A DNA stretch of 64,000 nucleotides from Halomonas qaidamensis. GTDB lineage: Bacteria; Pseudomonadota; Gammaproteobacteria; Pseudomonadales; Halomonadaceae. Shown here piece after piece: positions 9,567-20,210 of the stretch. Where the stretch lies: NCBI RefSeq assembly GCF_025917315.1, contig NZ_CP080627.1, forward strand, positions 1,550,001-1,614,000, read 5' to 3'. The notes under the pieces were generated by a model. It saw nothing but the letters and a program-made list of their open reading frames with translations, was not told the origin of the DNA and searched no databases. Position 1 is the first letter of the stretch. Each line of letters begins with the position of its first letter. Made by a program: the position numbers and the translations under genes.

Positions 9567-10532
9567 ATGACGCTGTTTTACCATTTTGACGAAACAACGC
9601 CCTTAACTGGGCGCCTAGCGATGGGCATTGAATACGATGGTACGCGCTTTTGCGGCTTTCAGCGTTTGAAGCACGCAGCCTCCGTTCAACAGGCAGTGGA
9701 AGACGCGCTTGAAAAAGTGGCTAGTGCGCCAGTGCGCATTCATGCCAGTGGTCGAACCGATTCTGGCGTGCATGCCACACGCCAGGTGATTCATTTTGAT
9801 CCTCCCGTTCAACGTTCTGAAAAAGCGTGGATTTTTGGCAGCAACACCAACCTTCCCAGAGACGTTGCTGTGCGCTGGGTAAAACCCGTCTCAGATGACT
9901 TTCATTCGCGCCTCGGCGCGCTTGGGCGTCGCTATCGCTATATTTTGTTGAATCAAATTAGCCGACCTGTGCTAGAGCGCCATAACGTAACCTGGTGCCG
10001 AGACCCGCTAGATGCCGACGCTATGCATCGGGCAGCACAAGCCTTGGTAGGCGAGCACGACTTCAGCAGTTTTCGAGCGGCGGGCTGTCAGTCCAAAACG
10101 CCTTGGCGACAAATGCACTTTGTAGAAGTGAAGCGCTACGGGCCAATAGTAGTGATTGATATTCAGGGCAATGCCTTTCTGCACCATATGATTCGCAATA
10201 TTGCCGGGGCGTTGGTCAGCGTAGGGCGCGGTTCCCAGGATGAAGGGCATATTGAGCGCCTGCTGGCACTGAAGAATCGCCGTAAAGGCGATGTTACCGC
10301 ACCGGCCTGCGGCCTTCATTTTGTAGACTCACTTTATGATGAGCGTTTTGACCTACCAAAAGAGCCGCTAGGACCTAATTTGCTTGCATTTACCGGTGAA
10401 TGGACTGGCGAGCGTGTGCTGCCTGATAACCCACGCATTGCTGCAAGGCGTAAATTGACGTTCAAGAAGCAGGAGCCCTTAGAGTACTTAGCGCAAAAAG
10501 AGCCTTTCGAACAGCAGGAGACGTCATCGTGA
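9567..10532 (+). CDS. truA: tRNA pseudouridine(38-40) synthase
   Basis: 321 residues. Converts U38-U40 in tRNA anticodon arms to pseudouridine. The catalytic Asp lies in ASGRTDSGVHATRQV, and FLHHMIRNIAGALVSVG is the conserved C-terminal segment. It is longer than the E. coli enzyme (270), mostly from a charged C-terminal extension. The start is uncertain: the ATG at 9567 lacks a strong Shine-Dalgarno, and an internal ATG at 9621 would also keep the core. Its stop overlaps the trpF GTG start (GTGA), so the two are translationally coupled. Confidence 0.95.
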   Translation: MTLFYHFDETTPLTGRLAMGIEYDGTRFCGFQRLKHAASVQQAVEDALEKVASAPVRIHASGRTDSGVHATRQVIHFDPPVQRSEKAWIFGSNTNLPRDVAVRWVKPVSDDFHSRLGALGRRYRYILLNQISRPVLERHNVTWCRDPLDADAMHRAAQALVGEHDFSSFRAAGCQSKTPWRQMHFVEVKRYGPIVVIDIQGNAFLHHMIRNIAGALVSVGRGSQDEGHIERLLALKNRRKGDVTAPACGLHFVDSLYDERFDLPKEPLGPNLLAFTGEWTGERVLPDNPRIAARRKLTFKKQEPLEYLAQKEPFEQQETSS

Positions 10533-11164
10533 GTGCATATTCAGCTCGCACGCGGATTAAATTTTGTGGCTTAACTCGCCACGAAGACATCACACTGGCA
10601 GCAGCGTTGGGTGTGGATGCACTGGGCTTCGTAATGTGGCCCAAGAGTGCCCGCAGCATAACGCCTGCATTACTGGAAGAGCTGGCAGCGCAAGTACCTG
10701 CCTTTGTGACCCGGGTAGGTTTGTTTGTTAACCAGCCCGCTGAGTTCATTGAACAGTGCTTGCCTTATCTGGATTTAATCCAGTTTCATGGTGATGAGCC
10801 AGCTTCGTTCTGCCAGCAGTTTGGGCGGCCTTGGATTAAAGCGCTGCGTATGCGTGACGATATCGATTTGCATCAGGCGGCGGCTGACTATTCTCACGCG
10901 CAAGCGCTGCTATTAGATGCCTACCGACCGGGTACGCCAGGGGGAACCGGAGAGACCTTTGATTGGTCCAGAATACCCTCAACCCTGGAAAAACCTGTTA
11001 TCCTGGCTGGTGGGTTAACGATTGATAATGTGGCTTTAGCGGTTAGCCAAGTAATGCCTTATGCTGTTGATGTCTCTGGTGGTATAGAAACCACTCCCGG
11101 CGTAAAAGATGCTGATTTAATGACGTCTTTTGTCAAACATGTGGCGTTAGCCAGCGTCCAATAA
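10529..11164 (+). CDS. trpF: Phosphoribosylanthranilate isomerase
   Basis: 211 residues. A TIM-barrel enzyme catalysing the Amadori rearrangement of phosphoribosylanthranilate in tryptophan synthesis. RIKFCGLTRHEDI carries the catalytic Cys, and the phosphate-binding segment DVSGGIETTPGVKD is near the end. It starts with GTG overlapping the truA stop, with CAGGAG upstream. It is separate from trpC, as in Pseudomonas, and leads into trpBA. Confidence 0.97.
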   Translation: MSAYSARTRIKFCGLTRHEDITLAAALGVDALGFVMWPKSARSITPALLEELAAQVPAFVTRVGLFVNQPAEFIEQCLPYLDLIQFHGDEPASFCQQFGRPWIKALRMRDDIDLHQAAADYSHAQALLLDAYRPGTPGGTGETFDWSRIPSTLEKPVILAGGLTIDNVALAVSQVMPYAVDVSGGIETTPGVKDADLMTSFVKHVALASVQ

Positions 11165-11172
11165 GTTTATTG

Positions 11173-11198
11173 CGTAGCACGCCCGGAGGGTGGCTACG
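11173..11198 (+). other. Hairpin between trpF and trpB
   Basis: CGTAGC and GCTACG arms with an inner CCC/GGG pairing and a GGA loop. No U-tract follows. It may be a processing or stability element; there is no leader peptide or clear attenuator. Confidence 0.3.
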
Positions 11199-11246
11199 TC
11201 TCATTGTTAGTTCATTTATTTGCCTGTTCTGGCGATCTTGTGAGGT

Positions 11247-12485
11247 ATGCCTGTGACTGTCTCAGCGACTGAAACTAAGTTCAGCGACCTGACCCGAATG
11301 CCGGATGCCCGTGGTCATTTTGGCCCGTACGGCGGCCGGTTTGTGTCGGAAACCCTGAGCTTTGCCCTGGAAGAACTAGAGCAGACCTACCTGAGTCTGC
11401 GTGATGATCCCGCTTTCCAGGCAGAGTTTGACCGTGACCTTGCCCACTATGTGGGTCGTCCATCTCCGCTTTACCATGCCGAGCGATGGTCACAGTCTTT
11501 AGGCGGCGCGCAAATTTGGCTGAAACGTGAAGACTTAAACCACACGGGTGCCCACAAGGTTAATAACACCATTGGCCAAGCGCTATTGGCAAAAAAGACC
11601 GGCAAACCACGGGTTATCGCTGAAACCGGTGCAGGCCAGCATGGTGTTGCTACTGCAACCGTGGCCGCCCGCTTAGGTCTTGAGTGTGATGTGTATATGG
11701 GTGCGGCTGACGTGCAGCGTCAGAAGCTCAACGTTTATCGTATGCGACTGCTTGGGGCACGGGTTATACCCGTGGAATCCGGCACTCGTACACTCAAAGA
11801 CGCAATGAATGAAGCGCTACGTGATTGGGTCACTAACGTTGATAACACGTTCTACATTATCGGCACCGTGGCGGGGCCGCACCCGTATCCGCAACTGGTA
11901 CGCGATTTCAATGCGGTAGTAGGTCGTGAAGCGCGTCAGCAATCATTAGCGCAAATAGGGCGTTTACCGGATGCGTTAATTGCCTGTGTGGGCGGCGGTT
12001 CGAACGCGTTAGGCCTTTTCTATCCCTTTGTTGAGGACGATGCGGTCGCTATGTACGGTGTCGAAGCCGGTGGAGATGGGGTTGAAACTGGCCGCCATGC
12101 CGCGCCGCTTGCATCGAATGCACCGCGTGGGGTTCTGCATGGCAATCGCACGTATTTGATGTCTGATGAAGCGGGGCAGGTGTCGGATACGCACTCAATT
12201 TCTGCTGGGCTTGATTATCCAGGCGTAGGCCCTGAGCACGCGTTATGGAAAGATGTTGGTCGAGTCAATTATGTCGCGGCAAACGACAAAGAGGTGCTGG
12301 AAGCGTTCCGCGAGCTGACGCACATGGAAGGCATTATGCCAGCGCTTGAGTCTGCTCATGCGCTTGCCCACGCGAAGGTGCTAGCACCGACTATGCGCCC
12401 TGATCAGCATATCGTGGTTAACCTTTCTGGTCGTGGTGATAAAGATATCATGACCGTTGCGAACATCGATGGCATTGAGTTTTAA
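11247..12485 (+). CDS. trpB: Tryptophan synthase beta subunit
   Basis: 412 residues. The PLP enzyme condensing indole with serine. The PLP lysine is in [13 protein letters not shown], the glutamate in [10 protein letters not shown] and the phosphate-binding loop in [10 protein letters not shown]. The ATG at 11247 follows TGAGG. trpA follows 8 nt after the stop, so the alpha and beta subunits that form the channelled complex are made together. Confidence 0.98.
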   Translation: MPVTVSATETKFSDLTRMPDARGHFGPYGGRFVSETLSFALEELEQTYLSLRDDPAFQAEFDRDLAHYVGRPSPLYHAERWSQSLGGAQIWLKREDLNHTGAHKVNNTIGQALLAKKTGKPRVIAETGAGQHGVATATVAARLGLECDVYMGAADVQRQKLNVYRMRLLGARVIPVESGTRTLKDAMNEALRDWVTNVDNTFYIIGTVAGPHPYPQLVRDFNAVVGREARQQSLAQIGRLPDALIACVGGGSNALGLFYPFVEDDAVAMYGVEAGGDGVETGRHAAPLASNAPRGVLHGNRTYLMSDEAGQVSDTHSISAGLDYPGVGPEHALWKDVGRVNYVAANDKEVLEAFRELTHMEGIMPALESAHALAHAKVLAPTMRPDQHIVVNLSGRGDKDIMTVANIDGIEF

Positions 12486-12493
12486 GGGCTAGC

Positions 12494-13297
12494 ATGAACC
12501 GTATTGACCAGCGTTTTTCCGAATTAAAAGAGCAGGGTCGTAAGGCCCTTATTCCTTACATCACTGCCGGTGACCCAGCACCACAGTACACCGTGGGCTT
12601 TATGCATGCCCTGGTAGAAGCAGGTGCCGATATTATTGAACTTGGCGTGCCATTTTCAGACCCGATGGCTGATGGCCCGGTGATTCAGAAAGCCTGCGAA
12701 CGTGCTCTTAAACAAGGCACTCGCTTAGTAGACCTGTTGGATATGGTCGCTGAGTTCCGTCAGGTCGATAGTGAAACACCTATCGTACTGATGGGGTATC
12801 TCAATCCGATAGAACGAATTGGCTACGAGACGTTTGCGGATAAAGCTGCAGACGTTGGTGTTGATGGGGTGTTGGTGGTGGACATGCCACCTGAAGAGGC
12901 TGAAGAGTTCGGCCCGCTGTTAAAACAGCGCGGTTTAGCAGCGATTTTCTTAGTTGCGCCTACCACTTCCCATGCACGTGCCGCTACAATATGCGCCCAC
13001 GGTGAGGGCTACCTCTATTATGTTTCGCTCAAGGGCGTTACCGGTGCTGCTACACTCAATGCTGACGATGTAGCTGACCACCTTGCACCACTACGCGAAA
13101 TGACCGATTTACCACTATGTGTTGGTTTTGGTATCCGCGACGGTGTCACTGCTGCCGAAGTGGCGAAAGTGGCCGATGGTGTGATTGTTGGCAGTGCATT
13201 AGTGAATCGCATTGCAGAAAGCGTTGATGCACCTGAAACCATAGCGGGTCAGTTAAAAAGCGTGTTGGGCGAAATGCGCACCGCGATGGATGCCTAA
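12494..13297 (+). CDS. trpA: Tryptophan synthase alpha subunit
   Basis: 267 residues, normal length. Cleaves indole-3-glycerol phosphate and passes indole to TrpB. The catalytic Glu is in [16 protein letters not shown] and the second acid in [13 protein letters not shown]. No clear Shine-Dalgarno; the 8-nt gap from trpB suggests coupling. accD follows, as in Pseudomonas and enterics where accD-folC neighbour amino-acid genes. Confidence 0.98.
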   Translation: MNRIDQRFSELKEQGRKALIPYITAGDPAPQYTVGFMHALVEAGADIIELGVPFSDPMADGPVIQKACERALKQGTRLVDLLDMVAEFRQVDSETPIVLMGYLNPIERIGYETFADKAADVGVDGVLVVDMPPEEAEEFGPLLKQRGLAAIFLVAPTTSHARAATICAHGEGYLYYVSLKGVTGAATLNADDVADHLAPLREMTDLPLCVGFGIRDGVTAAEVAKVADGVIVGSALVNRIAESVDAPETIAGQLKSVLGEMRTAMDA

Positions 13298-13389
13298 GCG
13301 CATTCCCTCATCGTCTACACTGAATTGATTGACGACACTCATCAAGCTTGGCACTGCTAAGCAATGACGTACACGGAAGCCTTTTTGAT

Positions 13390-14400
13390 ATGAGCTGGTT
13401 AGACAAGATTGTGCCCTCAATGGGGCGTATCCAGCGTAAAGACCGTCGTGCCAGCGTGCCCGACGGCCTCTGGCGTAAATGTCCCAAGTGCGAAGCGGTT
13501 CTCTATCTCCCTGAGCTTGAGAAGCATCACAGCGTATGTCCTAAGTGTGATCACCATTTGCGGCTGACCGCGCGTAAACGTTTGGATTGGTTCTTGGATA
13601 AACAGGGTCGACAAGAGGTTGCGGCTGAGATTGAGCCGAACGATCGCTTGAAATTTCGCGACTCTAAAAAGTATAAAGACCGTCTAACGGCTGCCCAAAA
13701 AGAAACTGGCGAGAAAGATGCACTAGTTGCTATGCGCGGCGAGTTAGACGGGCTACCGGTAGTTGCTGTTGCCTTTGAATTTACCTTTATGGGCGGCTCA
13801 ATGGGAGCAGTGGTGGGCGAGAAGTTTGTCCGCGCGGCAACCATTGCCCTCGAAGAGCGCATCCCTCTTATTTGCTTTGCAGCTTCTGGTGGGGCGCGAA
13901 TGCAGGAAGCCCTCTTTTCATTGATGCAGATGGCTAAAACATCGGCAGCACTTGAAAAACTCAAGCAATCGGGCGTGCCTTATATCTCCGTACTGACAGA
14001 CCCCGTCTTTGGCGGTGTATCAGCGTCGCTAGCGATGCTGGGTGATCTGAATATTGCCGAGCCTAATGCGTTGATTGGCTTTGCCGGCCCGCGGGTTATC
14101 GAGCAAACGGTGCGTGAAACGCTACCAGAAGGTTTCCAGCGCAGTGAGTTTCTGCTGGAGCACGGTACGGTGGATATGATCGTGCATCGTCATGATATGC
14201 GTACTCGTGTTGGTAGTGTACTGCGTAAACTGACCCATAATATCGCTCTGCCTAACGAAAATAGTGTCAGTGAGGAAGCAGTGGTTGATGAGCCTTTGGT
14301 GGATGAAGCACCGATAGCAGATGCAGCAGACGTTGATGCGCCTGAAACATCTAGCGAAGTCAGCACCGTTAAGAGCGACGATTCAACCCGCAATGTCTAA
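13390..14400 (+). CDS. accD: Acetyl-CoA carboxylase carboxyltransferase beta subunit
   Basis: About 336 residues. With AccA it transfers carboxyl from carboxybiotin to acetyl-CoA, making malonyl-CoA. The N-terminal four-cysteine zinc ribbon (CPKC...CPKC) and the carboxyltransferase core ([19 protein letters not shown]) are clear. The ATG at 13390 (MSWLDKI) has GGAAG 10 nt upstream and the family-typical start; an upstream TTG would add 14 residues. The last ~45 residues are a low-complexity acidic tail rich in D, E and A. Its stop lies inside the folC start region. Confidence 0.97.
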   Translation: MSWLDKIVPSMGRIQRKDRRASVPDGLWRKCPKCEAVLYLPELEKHHSVCPKCDHHLRLTARKRLDWFLDKQGRQEVAAEIEPNDRLKFRDSKKYKDRLTAAQKETGEKDALVAMRGELDGLPVVAVAFEFTFMGGSMGAVVGEKFVRAATIALEERIPLICFAASGGARMQEALFSLMQMAKTSAALEKLKQSGVPYISVLTDPVFGGVSASLAMLGDLNIAEPNALIGFAGPRVIEQTVRETLPEGFQRSEFLLEHGTVDMIVHRHDMRTRVGSVLRKLTHNIALPNENSVSEEAVVDEPLVDEAPIADAADVDAPETSSEVSTVKSDDSTRNV

Positions 14401-15721
14401 ATCTATAGCTCCTGACTCTTTAGCTTCTGACTCTTTAACTCCAGGGTCTTTAACCGAATGGTTGCACTACCTTGAAACTCTGCACCCTGTAGGGATTGAT
14501 ATGGGGCTTGAGCGGGTTGCTGACGTTGCCCAACGCATGGGGTTGTTAAGTCGTCCGATTGCAACGCAGGTCATTACGGTGGCAGGTACCAATGGCAAGG
14601 GGTCGACCCTTGCCATGATGGATTCTATCGCTCGTGTCCATGGTATGCGGGTGGGTACTTATACCTCCCCCCACCTTGTGCGCTATAACGAACGTGTGAC
14701 GATCAGCGGCAATTATGCTGATGACCAGCAGCTAACTGCTGGCTTCAAGCGCGTAGAAGAGGCAAGGCTTCAAGTGCCTGAGATCAGCCTAACGTATTTC
14801 GAAGCAGGTACGTTGTGTGCTCTTTGGTGTTTAGCGCAGGCGGACCTTGACTTAGCGCTTCTCGAAGTTGGCCTGGGTGGCCGTTTAGATGCTGTGAATA
14901 TCATTGACGCGGATATTGGTATTGTCACTACCATTGCTCAGGATCATGCTAATTTTCTGGGAACCGATATTGCGCAAATTGGCCGAGAAAAAGCAGGCAT
15001 CTTTCGTGCGGCACGACCCGCTGTGTTGGGTAGCCAAGTTCTGCCCAGCAGTGTGGCTGCTGCCGCCCATGCGATTGAAGCGCCGGTTTACTGCCTTGGT
15101 GATGCGTTCAGCCACTCTGCCGACGGTGGCGCTAATGCTTGTTCTGAATGGAACTGGAAGGGGATGACCTGCCAGGGTGAGGTTATTACTCTGACAGACC
15201 TTCCGGATCCGGGTTTGCCGATTGATAATGCGGCAACGGCTCTCCAAGCCCTTATACTTAGCGGATTAGTGCTAAACGCAGAGGCATGTCGTCGTGCGCT
15301 TCACGAGGTGCAAGTGCCAGGGCGTATGCAGTGGATAGGTCAGTGGTGCTTGGATGTTGGCCATAACCCCCATGCAGCCGACTATGTAGCTAAGCGACTT
15401 CCCATGATGCCTGAGGGTGGTCGGCAATGGGCGTTGATTGGGATGTTAAACGACAAGGATGCAGATGGCGTTATCAGTGCTCTGTTACCACGCATTACCC
15501 ATTGGGTATGTGTAACGTTAGAGGGAGAGCGTGGTCGCCCAGCTGTCGAACTAGCCGAACGTATTGTGTCACTGGGTGGGCAAGTGCATCACTGCTCAGA
15601 CTCCCCAGAAGCTGGCGTTCGCGCTATTGCTGAACAGCTGGTGCCCACCGACCGGGTATTAGTTACTGGCTCATTTTTTACAGTTGCGGCCCTGTTGGAA
15701 ATGACACTGCCGCAAGCTTAA
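14393..15721 (+). CDS. folC: Bifunctional folylpolyglutamate synthase / dihydrofolate synthase
   Basis: About 442 residues. Adds glutamate to dihydropteroate and to folates. The ATP loop [15 protein letters not shown], the [12 protein letters not shown] segment and a Mur-ligase-like C-domain are visible. The ATG at 14393 overlaps the accD stop by 8 bp; the frame stays open upstream but that stretch is only accD read out of frame. The extreme N-terminus has a degenerate repeat ([13 protein letters not shown]) matching a DNA-level GACTCTTTA duplication. dedD follows. Confidence 0.96.
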   Translation: MSKSIAPDSLASDSLTPGSLTEWLHYLETLHPVGIDMGLERVADVAQRMGLLSRPIATQVITVAGTNGKGSTLAMMDSIARVHGMRVGTYTSPHLVRYNERVTISGNYADDQQLTAGFKRVEEARLQVPEISLTYFEAGTLCALWCLAQADLDLALLEVGLGGRLDAVNIIDADIGIVTTIAQDHANFLGTDIAQIGREKAGIFRAARPAVLGSQVLPSSVAAAAHAIEAPVYCLGDAFSHSADGGANACSEWNWKGMTCQGEVITLTDLPDPGLPIDNAATALQALILSGLVLNAEACRRALHEVQVPGRMQWIGQWCLDVGHNPHAADYVAKRLPMMPEGGRQWALIGMLNDKDADGVISALLPRITHWVCVTLEGERGRPAVELAERIVSLGGQVHHCSDSPEAGVRAIAEQLVPTDRVLVTGSFFTVAALLEMTLPQA

Positions 15722-15763
15722 TCGGCCTAACCGTTGTGCTCGCTAAGCTTGATGGAGAGGGAT

Positions 15764-16426
15764 ATGAAATACGGTAAAACGGAACGCATCAGTGGTATTG
15801 TTATCCTGCTCGCGCTGCTAGCGATCTTTGTGCCGTGGTTGATGAGTGACCCTGCTCCTCGTGAAGAACGTCCTCAACCCACCTTTGTTATTGAGCAGCC
15901 CGTTAAGGCAACACAACAGGATGTTCCGATTCCGGAAATGCCGGCATCTATCAATACGACTTCAACCGCTAATGGTGATCGTGCTGAAGATAGCCCTGGG
16001 GAAAGTGTAATTAATAGTATGCCCATTGATGCTAATCCGCGGCAGCCCCAAACAAATCAAGCCAGCAGTGGCAGTACTCAAAGCGCTGAGGAAAGTGATC
16101 CCATTGCTGAATTAATGGCCGCTAATAACCGTAGTACGTCTTCAGATACCTCTTCCAGTTCATCTTCAAATGCTACTGGTCCTGCGTCTTCTTCCCAAGG
16201 GGAATGGGCCGTTCAAGTGGGAAGCTTTGGTGATGCGGGTAACGCGCAGCGTTTAAGTGATCAGCTTAGTCAGGCGGGGTTTAATACTTATCTACGCAAA
16301 CGTGATAATAATCTTACCTCTGTTTATGTTGGGCCGTACGCGACCTCTGAAGATGGTGAGTCTGCGATGGCGATTATTAAGCAGCGTGCCAATGTACAGG
16401 GCTTGTTAGTACGGGTAAGAGACTAA
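15764..16426 (+). CDS. dedD: DedD-like SPOR-domain cell-division protein
   Basis: About 220 residues: a short cytoplasmic start, one membrane span (about 11-27, GIVILLALLAIFVPWLM), a long Ser/Asn/Gln-rich periplasmic linker, and a C-terminal SPOR domain (about 145-220, EWAVQVGSFGDAGNAQRLSD...VYVGPYAT). SPOR domains bind denuded septal peptidoglycan. The ATG at 15764 has GGAGAGG just upstream. folC-dedD-cvpA order as in Pseudomonas and E. coli supports the name. Confidence 0.9.
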   Translation: MKYGKTERISGIVILLALLAIFVPWLMSDPAPREERPQPTFVIEQPVKATQQDVPIPEMPASINTTSTANGDRAEDSPGESVINSMPIDANPRQPQTNQASSGSTQSAEESDPIAELMAANNRSTSSDTSSSSSSNATGPASSSQGEWAVQVGSFGDAGNAQRLSDQLSQAGFNTYLRKRDNNLTSVYVGPYATSEDGESAMAIIKQRANVQGLLVRVRD

Positions 16427-16429
16427 TTT

Positions 16430-17020
16430 ATGACGCTGACTTGGATCGACGCGCTTTTCCTGGCGGTATTAGCACTTTCGATGCTAGCGGGTTTCGCACG
16501 CGGGTTTGTCAGAGAAGCCCTAGGTCTCGCCGCGTGGGTAGTCGCGTTAATGGTAGCGCGCGTGCTTGCAGAGCCGGTGGCGGATTTAATGAGCGGCTTC
16601 ATTGACAGTTTTGATGCTCGCTTAGTATTGGCATTTATCTTGGTGATTTTTGCCGTCATTTTGCTCTGTGGAATGGTGATTCGTTTAGTTCACGCAGCGG
16701 TAGAGTGGGTCGGTATGGGGTTACTTAACCGGTTTGCTGGAGCCGCCTTCGGGTTTGCCCGTGGCGCTGTTATTTTGTTGGTGGCAACCGTTCTTATTAC
16801 GCTAACGCCATTAGCAGAGCTACAGGCGTGGCAAGAAGCTGAGTTACGACCAACCTTTATTGAGCTCCGCGATTGGGCGGTAAGCCAGTTAGACCAGTGG
16901 GAGCGGGAGCTGCCGCAAGCCCCTGAGTCGCTTCGTGACATATCGTTGCCGGATTTTCGCGCTCGGGAAGAGCTAGTTCCACAGCCTTTTACGCCAACAA
17001 GTGAACATAGTAGCCAGTGA
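16430..17020 (+). CDS. cvpA: CvpA family membrane protein
   Basis: 196 residues with four predicted membrane spans in the first ~130 residues (TWIDALFLAVLALSMLAGFA opens the first) and a hydrophilic C-terminal tail. CvpA is linked to colicin V production and envelope stress tolerance, with its molecular role unclear. It lies 3 nt after dedD and before purF, the conserved order. Confidence 0.93.
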   Translation: MTLTWIDALFLAVLALSMLAGFARGFVREALGLAAWVVALMVARVLAEPVADLMSGFIDSFDARLVLAFILVIFAVILLCGMVIRLVHAAVEWVGMGLLNRFAGAAFGFARGAVILLVATVLITLTPLAELQAWQEAELRPTFIELRDWAVSQLDQWERELPQAPESLRDISLPDFRAREELVPQPFTPTSEHSSQ

Positions 17021-17191
17021 GTGCGTTACTTATGTTGGCGTTACGCTACGCGATGTTTAGTTTGTAATACAGTTAGCTACTGTCTACCAATGCCCGCTCT
17101 TGCGATCGAGAAATAGGCAGTGGCTCACATTCGTTTGATGAACGTACGGGTTTGCTACGGTAAACCATGGCACTAAAGCGAGGTAACTTGA

Positions 17192-18715
17192 ATGTGCGGT
17201 ATAGTGGGCCTTCTGGCCAAGCAGGCGGTAAATCAGGGAATCTACGATGCTCTGACCGTACTTCAGCATCGGGGCCAGGACGCTGCCGGCATGATGACTT
17301 GGAGCGAGGGACGCTTCCTACTGCGCAAGAGTAACGGGTTGGTTCGAGATGTGTTTCATACTCGCCACATGGCTCGCCTAAAAGGTAACCTTGGTATTGG
17401 CCACGTACGTTATCCAACCGCTGGTTCCTCTAGTGAAGCTGAGTCTCAGCCGTTTTATGTCAACTCGCCCTACGGTATTGCGCTGGCTCATAACGGTAAC
17501 CTGACTAACTCTGAGCAGTTAAAGCAGGAGCTTTTCTCGACAGATCTTCGCCACATTAATACCAGTTCCGACTCTGAAGTGCTGCTAAATGTATTTGCCC
17601 ATGAACTGGGCAAGCAGGGCTTGCACCTAGAAGCCGAGGATATTTTTGATGCCGTTCGTAGAGTCCACCGGCGCTGCAAAGGCGGCTACGCGGCGGTCGC
17701 GATCATCAATGGTTTTGGCATGGTGGCATTTCGAGACCCCCATGGTATTCGTCCAGTCGTCTTTGGTACTCGCCAAAGTGACGAAGGACAGGATGTCATG
17801 ATTGCTTCTGAATCTGTTGCTCTAGATGTCGGTGGTTTTGAGCTGGAGCGTGACCTTTCACCTGGTGAAGCGATTTTCGTTGACATGCAGGGGCAGATTC
17901 ACACCCAGGTATGTGCTGATCGACCTGTGCTGCGCTCCTGTATTTTTGAGCATGTCTACTTGGCGCGCCCCGATTCTATTCTCGATGGTGCTTATGTGTA
18001 TGGCACGCGCATGCAGATGGGACGCAAACTTGGTGACCGTATTCTTAATGAGTGGCCTGATCACGATATCGACGTTGTGATTCCGATCCCTGATACGTCG
18101 CGTACCTCCGCCCTTGAGATGGCTCAGCACTTAGGTGTGACTTACCGCGAAGGGTTTATGAAGAACCGCTATATTGGCCGTACGTTTATCATGCCGGGCC
18201 AAACACAGCGTAAAAAATCGGTGCGCCAGAAGTTGAACGCCATTGATGTTGAATTCAAAGGTAAGAATGTACTACTGGTAGATGACTCCATTGTGCGGGG
18301 TACCACCTGTAAGCAGATTATTCAGATGGCCCGTGATGCAGGTGCCCGTAAAGTGTACTTCGCTTCTGCCGCGCCGCCTGTTCGCTATCCCAATGTCTAC
18401 GGCATTGATATGCCAGCGGCGACAGAGTTGATTGCTCATGGCCGCACAGAAGAAGAGGTTGGACAGCTAATTGGTGCAGATCGAATTTTCTATCAAGATT
18501 TAGAGGATTTGAAAGCAGCTTGCCGAGACGTTAATCCTGAGATGGAAGAGTTTGATTGCTCTGTATTCGACGGTAATTATGTCACTGGCGATATTGATGA
18601 TGCTTATTTGGCGGTACTAGAAGCGAGCCGTAATGATGCGGCTAAAGATCAAAGTGCGGGCGACCATGCGCTGGTAGATATGCATAATCAAGATGATGAT
18701 GATCTTGACGACTAA
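17192..18715 (+). CDS. purF: Amidophosphoribosyltransferase
   Basis: 507 residues. First committed step of purine synthesis: PRPP plus glutamine to phosphoribosylamine. After Met removal, Cys1 of MCGIVGLL is the glutaminase nucleophile, so the ATG at 17192 is certain; GAGG lies 8 nt upstream. The PRPP motif is [14 protein letters not shown]. The Asp-rich C-terminal tail is a little longer than usual. It sits between cvpA and metZ with 171 nt upstream, where a PurR-type operator might lie, but none is obvious. Confidence 0.98.
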   Translation: MCGIVGLLAKQAVNQGIYDALTVLQHRGQDAAGMMTWSEGRFLLRKSNGLVRDVFHTRHMARLKGNLGIGHVRYPTAGSSSEAESQPFYVNSPYGIALAHNGNLTNSEQLKQELFSTDLRHINTSSDSEVLLNVFAHELGKQGLHLEAEDIFDAVRRVHRRCKGGYAAVAIINGFGMVAFRDPHGIRPVVFGTRQSDEGQDVMIASESVALDVGGFELERDLSPGEAIFVDMQGQIHTQVCADRPVLRSCIFEHVYLARPDSILDGAYVYGTRMQMGRKLGDRILNEWPDHDIDVVIPIPDTSRTSALEMAQHLGVTYREGFMKNRYIGRTFIMPGQTQRKKSVRQKLNAIDVEFKGKNVLLVDDSIVRGTTCKQIIQMARDAGARKVYFASAAPPVRYPNVYGIDMPAATELIAHGRTEEEVGQLIGADRIFYQDLEDLKAACRDVNPEMEEFDCSVFDGNYVTGDIDDAYLAVLEASRNDAAKDQSAGDHALVDMHNQDDDDLDD

Positions 18716-18775
18716 CGCTATCTATTCGCGGTTTGTATCACGATTTTATTGATGTTTTGAACAAGGTGCTCAGCC

Positions 18776-19975
18776 ATGCATGATGATAGTCACCAGAATG
18801 AGTGGTCGCTAGAGACCCTTGCCATTCGCGCGGGCCATCACCGTACGTTTGAGCAAGAGCACGCCGAGCCCATATTCCCTACCTCTAGCTTTGTTTATGA
18901 GAGCGCGGCTGAAGCTGCACGCAAGTTTGGGGGGCAGGAGCCTGGCAATGTCTATTCGCGCTTTACGAATCCTACCGTCCATACCTTCGAGCGCCGTTTG
19001 GCGGCGCTTGAAGGTGGCGAACGATGCGTGGCGACGAGTTCAGGCATGTCAGCGATTTTGTCGACTGCATTAGCATTGCTGAGTGCTGGCGATGAAATCG
19101 TGGCATCACGTTCGCTGTTTGGTTCTACGGTGAGCTTGTTTGATAAATATCTGGGCAAATTTGGCATCACGACTCGCTATGTCGAACTGTCAAACGTATC
19201 TGCTTGGGCAGAGGCCATCAGTCCAAATACCAAACTGTTGTTTGCTGAAACACCTTCTAACCCATTGTCGGAAGTTGCGGATATTCCAGCATTAGCCGAG
19301 CTTGCTAAGCGTAGTGGTGCACTCTTGGCGATTGATAACTGCTTTTTAACACCTGCATTGCAGCGGCCACTTGCACTTGGAGCCGACTTAGTTATCCATT
19401 CAGCAACGAAGTATCTGGATGGGCAGGGTCGTGCCGTTGGCGGTGCAGTAGTTGGCAAGCACGACGTGTTGGAAGAAGTGTTTGGTGTGGTACGTACCTG
19501 TGGGCCTTGCCTTAGCCCCTTCAACGCGTGGATTTTCACCAAAGGTCTTGAGACCTTATCGTTGAGGATGAACGCGCATTGTGAAAATGCGCTTACTCTG
19601 GCGCGCTGGCTAGACCAACACCCAGCCGTTAATAAGGTGTATTACAGCGGTTTGGAAGCTCATCCCCAACATGCGCTTGCTAAACAGCAGCAGCAAGGGT
19701 TTGGTGCCGTGTTAGGCTTCGAAGTTAGGGGAGGCCAAGAGGGTGCTTGGAAGGTAATTGATGCCACCAAGATGCTGTCTATAACGGGCAATTTAGGGGA
19801 TGTTAAAACGACGATTACTCACCCGGCTACTACTACCCATGGACGTCTTTCCGATGCACAGAAAGACGCTGCGGGTATCACACCTGGGCTAATTCGCGTT
19901 GCGGTAGGGCTGGAAAGCCAAGCCGATATTCAGTGTGACCTTGCTCGTGGGCTAGATGCATTAGCGGCTAGCTGA
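18776..19975 (+). CDS. metZ: O-succinylhomoserine sulfhydrylase
   Basis: 399 residues, Cys/Met-metabolism PLP family. Makes homocysteine directly from O-succinylhomoserine and sulfide. The PLP lysine is in VIHSATKYLDGQGR; YSRFTNPTVHTFERRLA and the C-terminal GLESQADIQCDL are typical. Placement directly after purF matches Pseudomonas metZ and favours this over metB or metC. A terminator follows, so it ends the long plus-strand run. Confidence 0.93.
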   Translation: MHDDSHQNEWSLETLAIRAGHHRTFEQEHAEPIFPTSSFVYESAAEAARKFGGQEPGNVYSRFTNPTVHTFERRLAALEGGERCVATSSGMSAILSTALALLSAGDEIVASRSLFGSTVSLFDKYLGKFGITTRYVELSNVSAWAEAISPNTKLLFAETPSNPLSEVADIPALAELAKRSGALLAIDNCFLTPALQRPLALGADLVIHSATKYLDGQGRAVGGAVVGKHDVLEEVFGVVRTCGPCLSPFNAWIFTKGLETLSLRMNAHCENALTLARWLDQHPAVNKVYYSGLEAHPQHALAKQQQQGFGAVLGFEVRGGQEGAWKVIDATKMLSITGNLGDVKTTITHPATTTHGRLSDAQKDAAGITPGLIRVAVGLESQADIQCDLARGLDALAAS

Positions 19976-19995
19976 GCGAATTAGCGATCGTTTTG

Positions 19996-20023
19996 AAAAC
20001 CGGTCATTCGTGACCGGTTTTTT
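19996..20023 (+). terminator. Rho-independent terminator after metZ
   Basis: Arms AAAACCGGTCA / TGACCGGTTTT around a TTCG loop, running into T6, 20 nt after the metZ stop. Confidence 0.92.
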
Positions 20024-20210
20024 CTTTCCTGCTTTGCAGGAGGCGTTTATTTCCGAATCGTTTTTTACTGCTGATTTTTAAAAACGTTTTTTACGAATGA
20101 TGTGTTCTGCTTTTTTCAGCGGTGTTTTAAGTATTAAAGCGGTATGCTTTATATAAGAATGTGCTTACAGCAAAGATAATTGATCGCTGTTGTGAACGAG
20201 GAAATCAAGG

